Of a stretch of 7,470 bases of DNA, positions 1 through 6,633 are shown piece after piece. Positions within the stretch are counted from its first letter, which is position 1, and every line of letters starts with the position of its first letter. The notes below the pieces were generated by a model. The model made no database searches and was not told the origin of the DNA. It saw only the letters and a program-made list of their open reading frames with translations. This stretch comes from Cyanobacteria bacterium UBA8803 (GTDB lineage Bacteria > Cyanobacteriota > Cyanobacteriia > Cyanobacteriales > Coleofasciculaceae): assembly GCA_003505715.1 (NCBI GenBank), contig DNXU01000324.1:1-7470 (forward strand). The letters are read 5' to 3'. The translations under genes and the position numbers were made by a program.

Positions 1-8
1 AAATTTGT

Positions 9-1310
9 TTAAGTCCCGTTAATCTTTTCTAAAGCTGTAAAAGAGAAGCGCAACTGTTCCGCCATTTGGTTAAACGATTGCGCCAAAACTCGGAGTTCGT
101 TTGCACCTTCCACCTCTACCTGCCGATCGAGTTCGCCGTTGGCAATCTGCCGACTCGCTTGACTCAAACGCAGAATCGGTTTGCTAATCCAGCGAGCGAT
201 AAAGATACTCAATACTATGGATAAAGCTAGTGCCCCCAAGCATAAGAAGATAGTAGTACGAGTGTTGGCATGAATTTGTGCCATGAAGTCCGATTCGGGA
301 ATCACCACCACAATCAGCCAGTCTAGACCAAACCGCTCCGAGAAGGGTGTAATCTCAACCCAGTGGCGTTGGCCTTCAATGTCAATTTTGAGATCTAGAC
401 GATCCTGAATGTCGTTTAAGTCACTGTACTTTTGCTGCAAATACTTGGTAGTCGCTCGGATTAAAGGCTCTTTGCTATTAATAGCTGCCAGACGCTTGGG
501 TTGTGCGTTTTCCTTAATAAATGGTTGTTCTGCTGTGGAACTAGCAACTAACATCCCATTGCGTTCCACGATAAAGGTTTTACCACCGTTCCCCACTTCC
601 AAGGTACGGAGGAAGTCACGAATTTGGGATAAAGACAGATCGACGGCAGTCACGCCCAAGAGCTGACCTTGGGGATTATAGAGCGGTAAGCCTTCAGTAA
701 TTGCCAAGGTGGAAAAGTCAAAATAGGTGTAAATTTCAGTCCATGCTGATTTACCCTGCTTAATCGGTGCTGTGTACCACGGTCGCAAGCGAGGATCGTA
801 GTTGGGGGTACGCTTTAATAAGTTAGTGCGATTGCCTTGGCTGTCAAGGGCATAAATCGTATAAAAATTATTAGTAGATTGACCTGAGATGGTGAGGGTA
901 AATTCCCCATTATCTAAACGGGCGATGCCAACAAATTCTCTTTGCTCAGTGGCGAACTGAATATAGGACACGGAATCGAAAACTTGAATCTGATGCCACA
1001 GGTGACGCTCTAGGCTCTGCGAGTCTTGTAAATTGAGTTGACCTAAACGAATGGCGTTGGTGTTGATTCGATTAATCGCATCAGGTGTTGCCGTGTAATA
1101 CTCTAGGGACTGGAGAATGCGGTTGCTGACTTTGTGCATCAACTGATTAGCGAGATCTTTGACCGCCTTTTCCCCATTTCTCCAGGAAAGATACCCCACT
1201 AACCCAACGGCACCCATGATTTGCAGAACACAGGAGATGGCAAGAACCGTTCGTAAGGGTAACGTCCTAGCCATTCGCTCGATAGTAAAGTTGAGAGGTT
1301 TGACCGACAT
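9..1310 (-). CDS. dCache-HAMP membrane sensor, truncated after HAMP
   Basis: A 433-residue inner-membrane sensor. Residues 20-42 form a hydrophobic segment, about 50-345 an extracytoplasmic double-Cache ligand-binding region, 352-372 a second membrane segment and about 373-425 a HAMP linker. Cache hallmarks are the DPRLRPWY motif at 172-179 and GVTAVDLSLSQI at 219-230. Proteins of this plan normally continue into a coiled coil followed by PAS, histidine kinase, cyclase or chemotaxis output. This one ends at TALEKINGT, so it has no output domain. In the neighbouring frame the last bases of the window read DLNKF, a natural continuation of the coiled coil; one extra G in the GGG at 15-17 (minus sense) would give EKINGDLNKF. 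A frameshifted sensor kinase running past the edge is therefore likely, although a genuinely short sensor or a base-call error is possible. The ATG at 1308-1310 is the first that covers the N-terminal membrane segment; the ribosome site is weak (GGGAA). Confidence 0.85.
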   Translation of the reverse strand: MSVKPLNFTIERMARTLPLRTVLAISCVLQIMGAVGLVGYLSWRNGEKAVKDLANQLMHKVSNRILQSLEYYTATPDAINRINTNAIRLGQLNLQDSQSLERHLWHQIQVFDSVSYIQFATEQREFVGIARLDNGEFTLTISGQSTNNFYTIYALDSQGNRTNLLKRTPNYDPRLRPWYTAPIKQGKSAWTEIYTYFDFSTLAITEGLPLYNPQGQLLGVTAVDLSLSQIRDFLRTLEVGNGGKTFIVERNGMLVASSTAEQPFIKENAQPKRLAAINSKEPLIRATTKYLQQKYSDLNDIQDRLDLKIDIEGQRHWVEITPFSERFGLDWLIVVVIPESDFMAQIHANTRTTIFLCLGALALSIVLSIFIARWISKPILRLSQASRQIANGELDRQVEVEGANELRVLAQSFNQMAEQLRFSFTALEKINGT

Positions 1311-1330
1311 GAGATGAGATTCCCTTTATT

Positions 1331-1350
1331 ACAACTATTCCTTTAGTTGT
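1331..1350. promoter_or_regulatory. Perfect dyad ACAACTA-N6-TAGTTGT
   Basis: Seven-base perfect arms surround a six-base spacer, 20 bp before the Cache sensor ATG. Its size and symmetry fit either an operator for a dimeric regulator or a hairpin in the 5' leader of the sensor mRNA. There is no second copy in the window to support a regulon site. Confidence 0.4.
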
Positions 1351-1501
1351 CGCCAGCAAAGAAGAGTCTGAGCTGTAGGTTGGTTCGAGGCAATTGAGAA
1401 TTAGTATAAATGCCAATCGCTATAATTCACTTACTTCAGCAAAACCCTAATTGATTCAATCGGTAGGCTACTGGCAATTATAAATAAATAGCATAGTCCT
1501 A

Positions 1502-1561
1502 GGGCGGGTTTTGACTTAAGACATATCGGTAAGTTTCAAATATTTGTCACTAAACCCGCCC
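1502..1561. repeat. Inverted repeat, GGGCGGGTTT arms, 40-nt centre
   Basis: GGGCGGGTTT (1502-1511) is mirrored by AAACCCGCCC (1552-1561). The pairing extends inward through TGAC/GTCA with a two-base bulge. The GC-rich arms and AT-rich centre resemble small palindromic intergenic repeats dispersed in cyanobacterial genomes. No T-run follows on either strand, so a classical intrinsic terminator is unlikely, though it could still fold in RNA. Confidence 0.6.
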
Positions 1562-1614
1562 CTACAGATTCCTCAATTACTTATATGCGTTACATCCTCC
1601 TGTCAAATCAGCTG

Positions 1615-3432
1615 CTATATCGGCAACAGCACGCTAAACGTAGTTTTACCTGCCACGGAAAACACCTCAATTTTCCCCTGATGTTTTTCAATAATCATCT
1701 TCACAATATCCAATCCCAAACCACTGCCTTCTCCAGGACGCTTGGTTGTAAAGAACGGCTCAAAGATTCTCGGCATAACCTCCGGAGGAATTCCCTTACC
1801 ATTATCCGTAATCTTAACCAACATGTTGTGCTGTTGACAGGTAACCTCTATCTTTAAAATACCATGGTATTCCATCGCTTGGAGGGCATTATGTATTAAA
1901 TTTGTCCAGACTTGATTCAGTTCATCGGGATAGCAGGATATTGCTGGGCATTCCCCATAGTTCCTGATCACCTCTACCCCTTGTTTGAGTTGATTTTGAT
2001 ATAGGGTTAATACAGTCTCAATCCCCTCGATAATATTAGCTTGGACTTTTTCACCAGAATGGTCGTAACGGGCATAGCTTTTCAAAGCAAATACGATTTT
2101 AGCCGCACGCTCTGTAGCCGTGGTGATGGTGCGGCTGCTTTTAATAACGCTAGCCAATTCATAGGCCATGTTTAAAATATGGTTACAGTCTGGAGCTTTT
2201 AACAAGGGCAAAATGGCATCAATCTCGCCCCAGATCCCAATATTAACCAGGGTACTGGCAAGGCTATCAGCATTTTCAATACCCAGAGACTCGAGTTGAC
2301 GCTGCACATCTCTTTTTAGTTGACGTTTCTCTTTAGTCGATAGAGAATTATTTTGGGATGTAGCTTTTTGCAGTAAGGTAAAGAAATCTTGCTGCCGTTC
2401 TGGGGGGAGTTCTTGGAAAAATTGAGGTAACTGGTTGAGGTTATTGGTCAAGAAACCCGCAATATTGCCAATAGATGACCTGATAGCTCCCAAAGGGGTA
2501 TTAATTTCATGGGCGACCCCGGCTACTAGTTGTCCCAGGGCAGCCATTTTCTCCGATTGAATCAGTTCGTCTTGGGTGGTTTTTAGTTGTTGTAGAGTTG
2601 TTGCCAGTTCCTTATTTTTTTGCTGGACGGCTTGCTCAGCTTGCAGGCGTCTGGTAATGTCATTAAGGATGACGGTAAAGAGCAGGCCATCATTTAATTC
2701 CAGCTTGGAAATGGAGGCTTCTGCTGGAAATTCTTCCCCATTTTTGCGACGACCCCGAATAATACCTCGCTTGGTCTTATTCATCGCCCTGGCTACAGTT
2801 TTGCTATTACCAAAGTCGCGAATATGTTGGCGATGAATTTGGCGGAAGGACTCCGGGAGGAGGATGTCGAGAGATTGGCCGAGAACCTCAGCTGCCTGGT
2901 AACCGAAAATCTTTTCTGCGCCTTGATTGAATAGTTGAATGCATTGGTCTAGATTGACAGAAATAATGGCATCCTCAGCAATTTGGAGAATACCGAAAAA
3001 TTTGGCGCGGCTTTCTCGTGCCGAAAGTTCGGCCTTTTGGAGTTCCTGATTTTTAGCTTCTAGTGCTTGAGCGCATTCAGTAACTTGGGCTTCTAGAGTG
3101 CGGTTGTAATCCTGTAAAGTGGCATAGAGTTGGGCATTGGCGATCGCAATAGCAGCTTGGGAGGATATAACCTTTAAGAGTTCCAACTGATTTGGGGTAA
3201 AAGCACCTGCGGTCAGATTATTTTCCAGATAAAGAATGCCGATCGCTTGACCTTGATTTTGGATTGGGGTACACAGAAGCGATTGAGGCTGATGCTTTAT
3301 GATGTAAGGATCGGCAGTAAAGGTGGTTTGGCTAATTGCTTCGTTAAGTACCAAAGTTTCTTGGGTGCGCCAGACATATTTGAGCGGCGATACGGGAATA
3401 TGACTAGAGTTCTCTGATACGGTTCTAAGCAA
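1615..3432 (-). CDS. GAF-PAS-histidine kinase, C-terminal part of a giant kinase
   Basis: Residues of this 605-codon frame: 9-104 the C-terminal part of a GAF domain (SLLCTPIQNQGQAIGILYLEN is family-typical), 104-141 coiled coil, 142-262 PAS, then HisKA with the phospho-acceptor His308 in AGVAHEINTPLG. HATPase follows, with N-box Asn515, G1 DNGKGI at 543-548, F-box FEPFF at 557-561 and G2 GEGSGLGL at 567-574. A ~130-residue helical insert lies between the H-box helix and the ATPase, as is usual in this cyanobacterial family. The catalytic half looks intact and ends normally. The 5' end is abnormal: the only early start is TTG at 3430-3432, its first eight residues are out-of-frame Ser/Thr kinase sequence, and the first ATG is codon 217. 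It is best read as the 3' part of a deleted gene, possibly expressed at low level as a soluble kinase without its AAA and Ser/Thr kinase inputs. Confidence 0.7.
   Translation of the reverse strand: MLRTVSENSSHIPVSPLKYVWRTQETLVLNEAISQTTFTADPYIIKHQPQSLLCTPIQNQGQAIGILYLENNLTAGAFTPNQLELLKVISSQAAIAIANAQLYATLQDYNRTLEAQVTECAQALEAKNQELQKAELSARESRAKFFGILQIAEDAIISVNLDQCIQLFNQGAEKIFGYQAAEVLGQSLDILLPESFRQIHRQHIRDFGNSKTVARAMNKTKRGIIRGRRKNGEEFPAEASISKLELNDGLLFTVILNDITRRLQAEQAVQQKNKELATTLQQLKTTQDELIQSEKMAALGQLVAGVAHEINTPLGAIRSSIGNIAGFLTNNLNQLPQFFQELPPERQQDFFTLLQKATSQNNSLSTKEKRQLKRDVQRQLESLGIENADSLASTLVNIGIWGEIDAILPLLKAPDCNHILNMAYELASVIKSSRTITTATERAAKIVFALKSYARYDHSGEKVQANIIEGIETVLTLYQNQLKQGVEVIRNYGECPAISCYPDELNQVWTNLIHNALQAMEYHGILKIEVTCQQHNMLVKITDNGKGIPPEVMPRIFEPFFTTKRPGEGSGLGLDIVKMIIEKHQGKIEVFSVAGKTTFSVLLPI
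3140..3147. repeat. HIP1 octamer GCGATCGC
   Basis: Highly iterated palindrome characteristic of many cyanobacterial genomes; here inside the GAF-coding part of the deleted kinase. Confidence 0.9.
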
Positions 3433-3650
3433 TACGCCTTAATCACCCCATCCAGCTTCAGATAATTCAGATGACAGGTGATTTGATATTCCTGTTTATA
3501 TCTGCCGAGTTCCTCTGGAGTGGGGTAATCTTGTTTGAGTACCTTAAGGATAACGGCTTGGTTATCTGCTTCTCGGATACCTCGATAGACTTCTGAATTG
3601 GCACTTTCATAGATTTGGGATAGCAGCTGGTAGCCAGGGATATCGCTCAT
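3297..3650 (-). pseudogene. N-terminal Ser/Thr kinase fragment of the giant kinase
   Basis: Residues 1-84 match the start of the cyanobacterial Ser/Thr-kinase/AAA/GAF/histidine-kinase giants: IPGYQLLSQIYESANSEVYRG at the ATP-binding loop, then VILKVLK carrying the likely ATP-anchoring Lys36, YPTPEELGRYKQEYQI, and DGVIKAYCLEPYQRTLVI. Homology ends at Ile84; the remaining 33 codons are the GAF region read in the wrong frame. Intact members are roughly 1,700-2,000 residues, so about 1,000 or more residues (kinase catalytic core, AAA ATPase, helical repeats, most of GAF) are inferred lost. A short insertion (YLK) sits in the normally continuous HLNLDGVI segment, beside a small CTGAA direct repeat. 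It cannot be an active kinase, because it ends before the catalytic loop. The ATG at 3648-3650 matches the usual family start. Confidence 0.85.
3399..3408 (-). other. Deletion junction between Ser/Thr kinase and GAF
   Basis: On the minus strand, ACTCTAGTCATATTCCC reads TLVI in the Ser/Thr kinase frame and S-H-I-P in the GAF frame. The shared core CTAGTCAT fits both ancestral sequences, which points to loss of the interval between short direct repeats. The joint is out of frame. Confidence 0.7.
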
Positions 3651-3698
3651 AAACAGTGGCGAGAATAGCTAGGTAAGGGAAAAGCTCTAGTGCATCAG

Positions 3699-3726
3699 TT
3701 GAGCTATGAAACTTCAATTTTATACA
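3699..3726 (+). promoter_or_regulatory. Candidate promoter for xisH-xisI
   Basis: TTGAGC (3699-3704), a 16-bp spacer and TATACA (3721-3726) resemble a sigma-70 type promoter about 70 bp before the xisH start, in the 144-bp gap between divergent genes. Each box matches only four of six consensus bases. Confidence 0.3.
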
Positions 3727-3794
3727 AATTATTTCAAATAGACTGGCTGATGGAGTTGGCAGTACAATCGACTTAAAGGCTACGAAAGGGAAAA

Positions 3795-3926
3795 ATGGCA
3801 GCACGGGAGCTATTTCATGAAGCCTTGTTTCAGCGAGAGTTTTTGCAAATGTCTGTAGAACGGTATCAAGTTAACCGGATTATTTACGAGCCAGTGAATG
3901 AGGTGATTTTACAATGGATAAGCTAG
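3795..3926 (+). pseudogene. xisH: xisH, internally deleted
   Basis: This short frame of 43 codons begins MAARELFHEA, the standard XisH N-terminus, and ends with the standard XisH C-terminus (SVERYQVNRIIYEPVNEVIL, then QWIS). Full-length XisH proteins are about 135-140 residues, so roughly 90 central residues are missing around 3822-3830, and the joint keeps the frame. XisH was named as an fdxN-element excision controlling factor in heterocyst-forming Anabaena; the family is common in cyanobacteria next to XisI and is regarded as having a restriction-nuclease-like fold. The missing part would hold that core, so activity is not expected. AAAGGG at 3785-3790 is a good ribosome site four bases before the ATG. 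The 13-nt overlap with xisI is retained. Confidence 0.8.
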
Positions 3927-4249
3927 AGCAATATCGTAACTTAATTCAAGCATTATTGACAGAATAAGCCGCAACTCCGATCTCCAATGGTGCGATCGAA
4001 TCCCAAACGGTTTTTGATACCCAGCAAGATCATTATCAGGTGATGAATGTGGGTTGGGATGGGCATCGTCGAGTGCATGGGTGCGTGTTGCATTTGGATA
4101 TTAAGAATGGCAAGATTTGGGTGCAGCACAATACAACTGAGATGCGAGTCGCTTACGAGTTGACGGCCAGAGGTGTGCCAAAAGAGGATATCATTCTGGG
4201 CTTTCAAGCACCCTATGTGCGCGAGTACACAGGATTTGGGGTGGCGTAG
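3914..4249 (+). pseudogene. xisI: xisI with nonsense codon 18
   Basis: Starting at the ATG that overlaps the xisH stop, the frame reads MDKLEQYRNLIQALLTE, a TAA at 3965-3967, then AATPISNGAIESQTVFDTQQ and on through DHYQVMNVGWDGHRRVHGCV, LHLDIKNGKIWVQHNTTEMR and GVPKEDIILGF to the stop. Without the TAA this is a complete, collinear 111-residue XisI, the usual family length; a Tyr codon (TAT or TAC) to TAA change is the simplest cause. Reinitiation at the ATG at 4040 could give a 69-residue C-terminal piece. XisI is the partner of XisH, originally found to be required for fdxN-element excision. No recombinase (xisF) or element is visible here. Because its partner is also broken, the pair is probably dead. 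Suppression or a base error at one site are the alternatives. Confidence 0.85.
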
Positions 4250-4285
4250 AGCCTACTACCGATATTGCCCTTGATTGTTTGTAGT

Positions 4286-4301
4286 ACGCACTTTAGTGCG
4301 T
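4286..4301. repeat. Small hairpin repeat ACGCAC-TTTA-GTGCGT
   Basis: A perfect 6-bp stem with a 4-nt loop lies between the convergent ends of xisI and the hybrid kinase, preceded by GTAGT. It resembles the short GTAGT..CACTTTAGTG intergenic repeats of cyanobacteria. No T-run follows on either strand, so terminator function is doubtful. The rest of the 125-bp gap is plain AT-rich sequence. Confidence 0.55.
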
Positions 4302-4374
4302 GAAAAGAGGGAACTCCTGAATAGGGAACAGAAAGACTAATTTATGTACAAAAAGTATAACCCAAAATTACCAA

Positions 4375-6597
4375 TTAACTATTAGCCAAACGCTTAGCCA
4401 AGCGTTGCTCTAGAGCAATGTTGGTGAAGGCTTGAGCGATCGCCTCAAATCGGATCGGCTTGCTGATGTAGTCATTCATGCCCACTTTCAAACAATCCTC
4501 GCGATCGCCTTGCATGGCGCTAGCTGTCATAGCTATGATCCAGGGTCTGGTTTCAGGGGGCCACTCCTGACAGATGCAGCGAGTAGCTTCCAAACCATCC
4601 ATCTCCGGCATCTGCACGTCCATTAAAACCACATCGTAAAACTGACGGTGCAAGGCTTCGAGAACTTCATGGCCGTTGTTGGCCAAGTCAGCACGATAAC
4701 CTAGTCGCTTTAACAATTGCAAAGCTACTTTTTGATTTACAACCACATCCTCTGCCAACAAAATGCGTAACGGCAGCTTTTGGGCAAACTCTTCAGAAAA
4801 TTGCGATCGCTCCTTTGCCGCTAATAGTTCCTGCTTTAGTTGGCCGCCCAAGCTAGAGATCAAAGCATCATAAAGCTGAGCTAGCTTGATGGGCTTGGTT
4901 AAGAACGCTGTACGGTTTAGCAGTAGTGGAGTGGTAGGCTGCTCTAGAGAGTTTAGTACAACCAAGGGTAGTTTTTCACAGCCCGGTATTGAGCGAATTT
5001 GCTTACCTAGAGTGATGCCATCCATCTGGGGCATTTGCCTGTCTAAGATGGCCAAGTCAAAAGGCGTTCCTTGGTGAATCAAAGCCAGAGCTTGTATAGC
5101 AGATTCAGTAGGCTGGACAATCATTCCCCAATGTTGAGCTTGCAGGGTCAGAATTTGGCGGTTGGTAGCATTGTCTACTACCACCAGCAGCCGCTTTCCG
5201 GCCAACTCAGGTCGGGGTTTTTCTAAGTCAACCTCTGTAGCGGTGTGCTGAATTGCCTCTGGTGAAGCCAATTGAGCCTTGATGGTGAAATAGAAAGTAG
5301 ACCCCCTTCCCTCTTGACTTTCCACCCATATAGTACCGCCCATCATTTCACATAAACGCTTGCTGATTGCTAAACCCAATCCAGTACCGCCATATCGGCG
5401 AGCCATGGAAGCATCACCTTGACTGAAGGGTTTAAACAGCCGTTCCCTTCGCTCTGGACTAATACCAATCCCGGTATCTTGGATGGCAAAGCAAATTTGG
5501 TCGATTGGGAATGGGGAATAGGGAATGGGTTTACCCTGAGCATAGCCGAAGGGGAATGGGTTTACCCTGAGCATAGCCGAAGGGGAATGGGGAATGGGGA
5601 GTGGGTTTTCCTCTGTTTCCTTGCCTGCTGATGGTCTATTCTCCAATCTCGCTGTAACCAAAACCACCACCTCACCCCGATCGGTAAACTTAATCGCATT
5701 ACCGATGAGATTCACCAAAATTTGTCGCAACCTGGTAGCATCGGCCACGATCGCTACAGGAGTGTCTTTTGAAATCGAGTAGGCTAATTCCAGACCTTTC
5801 ATGGCGGCGGCTTGAGCAAAGATTTCCAGGGCTTCTTCAACACAGATACGCAGATTAAAACGTTGTTTTTCCAAATCGAGGCAGTTGGACTCAATCTTAG
5901 AGAAATCTAGGATATCGTTAATAATGGTAAGCAAAGCATCGCCACTGCTACGGATGGTTTCAGTAAAGTCTCTTTGTTGAGACGTGAGTTCCGTTTCTAG
6001 TAAGAGTCCTGCCATCCCAATGACGCCATTCATGGGAGTGCGGATCTCGTGGCTCATCATTGCCAAGAACTCGCTTTTAGAACGATTAGCAGCTTCCGCT
6101 TCCTGTTTGGCTTGGTCTAGGGCAGCATTTTTGAGGGTAAGTTCTGCTTCTGCCTGCTTGCGCACCTCAACCTCTTGTTGCAGCCGTTGCATTTTTTCCT
6201 TGACTTGCTTAGAGAGGTTTTGAATCGTTAGCTGATTTCTGATCCGAGCTAAAACCTCTTCGACGTGAAACGGCTTAGTAATGTAGTCAACTCCACCAAC
6301 TTCAAAGGCTTTAACCTTATCAAGGGTTTCATTGAGAGCGCTCAAGAAAATTACTGGTATCTCACGAGTGGTTTCATTGTCTTTCAGCTGCTTACAAACT
6401 TCATAGCCATCCAGTTGTGGCATCATAATATCAAGCAAAATCAAATCAGGAGGACTTTCTACCGCTGCATTTAGTGCAAGTTTCCCGGAAATCGCTCGTT
6501 GCACTTTGTATCCCCGTTCGATAAGAATCTGCGATAAAAAGCGCAGGTTGTTTGGGTGATCGTCAACAATCAATATTTTGATATCTTGCTTATTCAT
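4375..6597 (-). CDS. Hybrid kinase, REC-HisKA-HATPase-REC-REC
   Basis: A soluble 740-residue phosphorelay protein with no membrane segment. REC1 (about 7-122): acidic Asp12/Asp13, phospho-acceptor Asp56, Ser86, Lys108. Coiled coil 125-175. HisKA with His183 in [11 protein letters not shown]. HATPase with N-box Asn300, G1 DTGIGI 374-379, F-box FKPF 388-391 and G2 GGTGLGLA 403-410. REC2 (about 467-585): phospho-acceptor Asp519 and Lys568, but Val474 replaces the first acidic residue and Asn549 the usual Ser/Thr. REC3 (about 609-728): Glu616/Asp617, Asp660, Thr691, Lys713, all canonical. There is no Hpt domain, so onward transfer needs a separate protein. Input is presumably phosphorylation of REC1 by another kinase, perhaps once the gene whose remnant ends 36 bp upstream. 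Residues 332-365 are encoded by a repeat block lodged between the N-box and G1. The frame is open throughout; the ATG at 6595-6597 has a weak ribosome site. Probably functional. Confidence 0.92.
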   Translation of the reverse strand: MNKQDIKILIVDDHPNNLRFLSQILIERGYKVQRAISGKLALNAAVESPPDLILLDIMMPQLDGYEVCKQLKDNETTREIPVIFLSALNETLDKVKAFEVGGVDYITKPFHVEEVLARIRNQLTIQNLSKQVKEKMQRLQQEVEVRKQAEAELTLKNAALDQAKQEAEAANRSKSEFLAMMSHEIRTPMNGVIGMAGLLLETELTSQQRDFTETIRSSGDALLTIINDILDFSKIESNCLDLEKQRFNLRICVEEALEIFAQAAAMKGLELAYSISKDTPVAIVADATRLRQILVNLIGNAIKFTDRGEVVVLVTARLENRPSAGKETEENPLPIPHSPSAMLRVNPFPFGYAQGKPIPYSPFPIDQICFAIQDTGIGISPERRERLFKPFSQGDASMARRYGGTGLGLAISKRLCEMMGGTIWVESQEGRGSTFYFTIKAQLASPEAIQHTATEVDLEKPRPELAGKRLLVVVDNATNRQILTLQAQHWGMIVQPTESAIQALALIHQGTPFDLAILDRQMPQMDGITLGKQIRSIPGCEKLPLVVLNSLEQPTTPLLLNRTAFLTKPIKLAQLYDALISSLGGQLKQELLAAKERSQFSEEFAQKLPLRILLAEDVVVNQKVALQLLKRLGYRADLANNGHEVLEALHRQFYDVVLMDVQMPEMDGLEATRCICQEWPPETRPWIIAMTASAMQGDREDCLKVGMNDYISKPIRFEAIAQAFTNIALEQRLAKRLANS
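4436..4443. repeat. HIP1 octamer GCGATCGC
   Basis: Second HIP1 site, inside the REC3-coding end of the hybrid kinase. Confidence 0.9.
4501..4508. repeat. HIP1 octamer GCGATCGC
   Basis: Third HIP1 site, 65 bp after the second, also in REC3 of the hybrid kinase. Confidence 0.9.
4803..4810. repeat. HIP1 octamer GCGATCGC
   Basis: Fourth HIP1 site, in the linker between REC2 and REC3 of the hybrid kinase. Confidence 0.9.
5503..5605. repeat. G-rich and 31-bp tandem repeat block inside the kinase gene
   Basis: A core of two perfect 31-bp units (5524-5554 and 5555-5585, each containing TTTACCCTGAGCATAGCCGA) is flanked by GGGAAT-type tracts: 5507-5529 on the left and three 7-bp units GGGGAAT/GGGGAAT/GGGGAGT from 5582 on the right. 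Both sequence types resemble dispersed intergenic repeats of cyanobacteria. Here they are translated, as a Pro-rich stretch (PLPIPHSPS, then [19 protein letters not shown]) at residues 332-365 of the hybrid kinase. Because 31 is not a multiple of 3, the two identical units are read in different frames (PSAMLRVNP and FGYAQGKP). Confidence 0.9.
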
Positions 6598-6633
6598 TTG
6601 GCCGGGTATCTTTGCTGAGTAGTTCCGCCCTAA

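Larger units (their letters stand above)
1311..1614. other. Intergenic region with two inverted repeats
   Basis: This 304-bp gap separates the 3' end of the kinase remnant from the 5' end of the Cache sensor, both on the minus strand. It holds a perfect dyad close to the sensor start (1331-1350) and a wide inverted repeat (1502-1561). The rest is AT-rich. I found no credible open frame, and no promoter with both boxes well spaced. Confidence 0.6.

Noticed and set aside
1403..1416. Minus-strand TATACT and nearby TTGGCA as a promoter for the Cache sensor
   Set aside because: The two boxes are only two bases apart, and no acceptable -35 lies 16-18 bp upstream of TATACT.
1421..1426. Plus-strand TATAAT as a promoter
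   Set aside because: The nearest -35-like TTGAGA is 21 bp away and no plus-strand gene follows.
1585..1857. 90-codon plus-strand frame
   Set aside because: Antisense shadow of the histidine kinase ATPase domain with no motifs of its own.
3607..3804. 65-codon minus-strand frame upstream of the kinase fragment
   Set aside because: It runs over the divergent promoter region and overlaps the kinase start in another frame; the translation has no recognisable motif.
4040..4249. A 69-codon plus-strand frame as a gene of its own
   Set aside because: It is the in-frame C-terminal part of xisI after the nonsense codon; its ATG is an internal Met and has no ribosome site of its own.
3795..4249. An fdxN-like excisable element around xisH-xisI
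   Set aside because: No recombinase gene, attachment-site repeats or split nitrogen-fixation gene is visible; XisH/XisI are widespread outside such elements.
4286..4301. Intrinsic terminator between xisI and the hybrid kinase
   Set aside because: The stem is only 6-7 bp and no T-run follows on either strand, so it is listed as a small repeat.
5524..5585. Possible CRISPR array from the 31-bp repeats
   Set aside because: The units are directly adjacent with no spacers, only two copies, and lie inside a coding frame.
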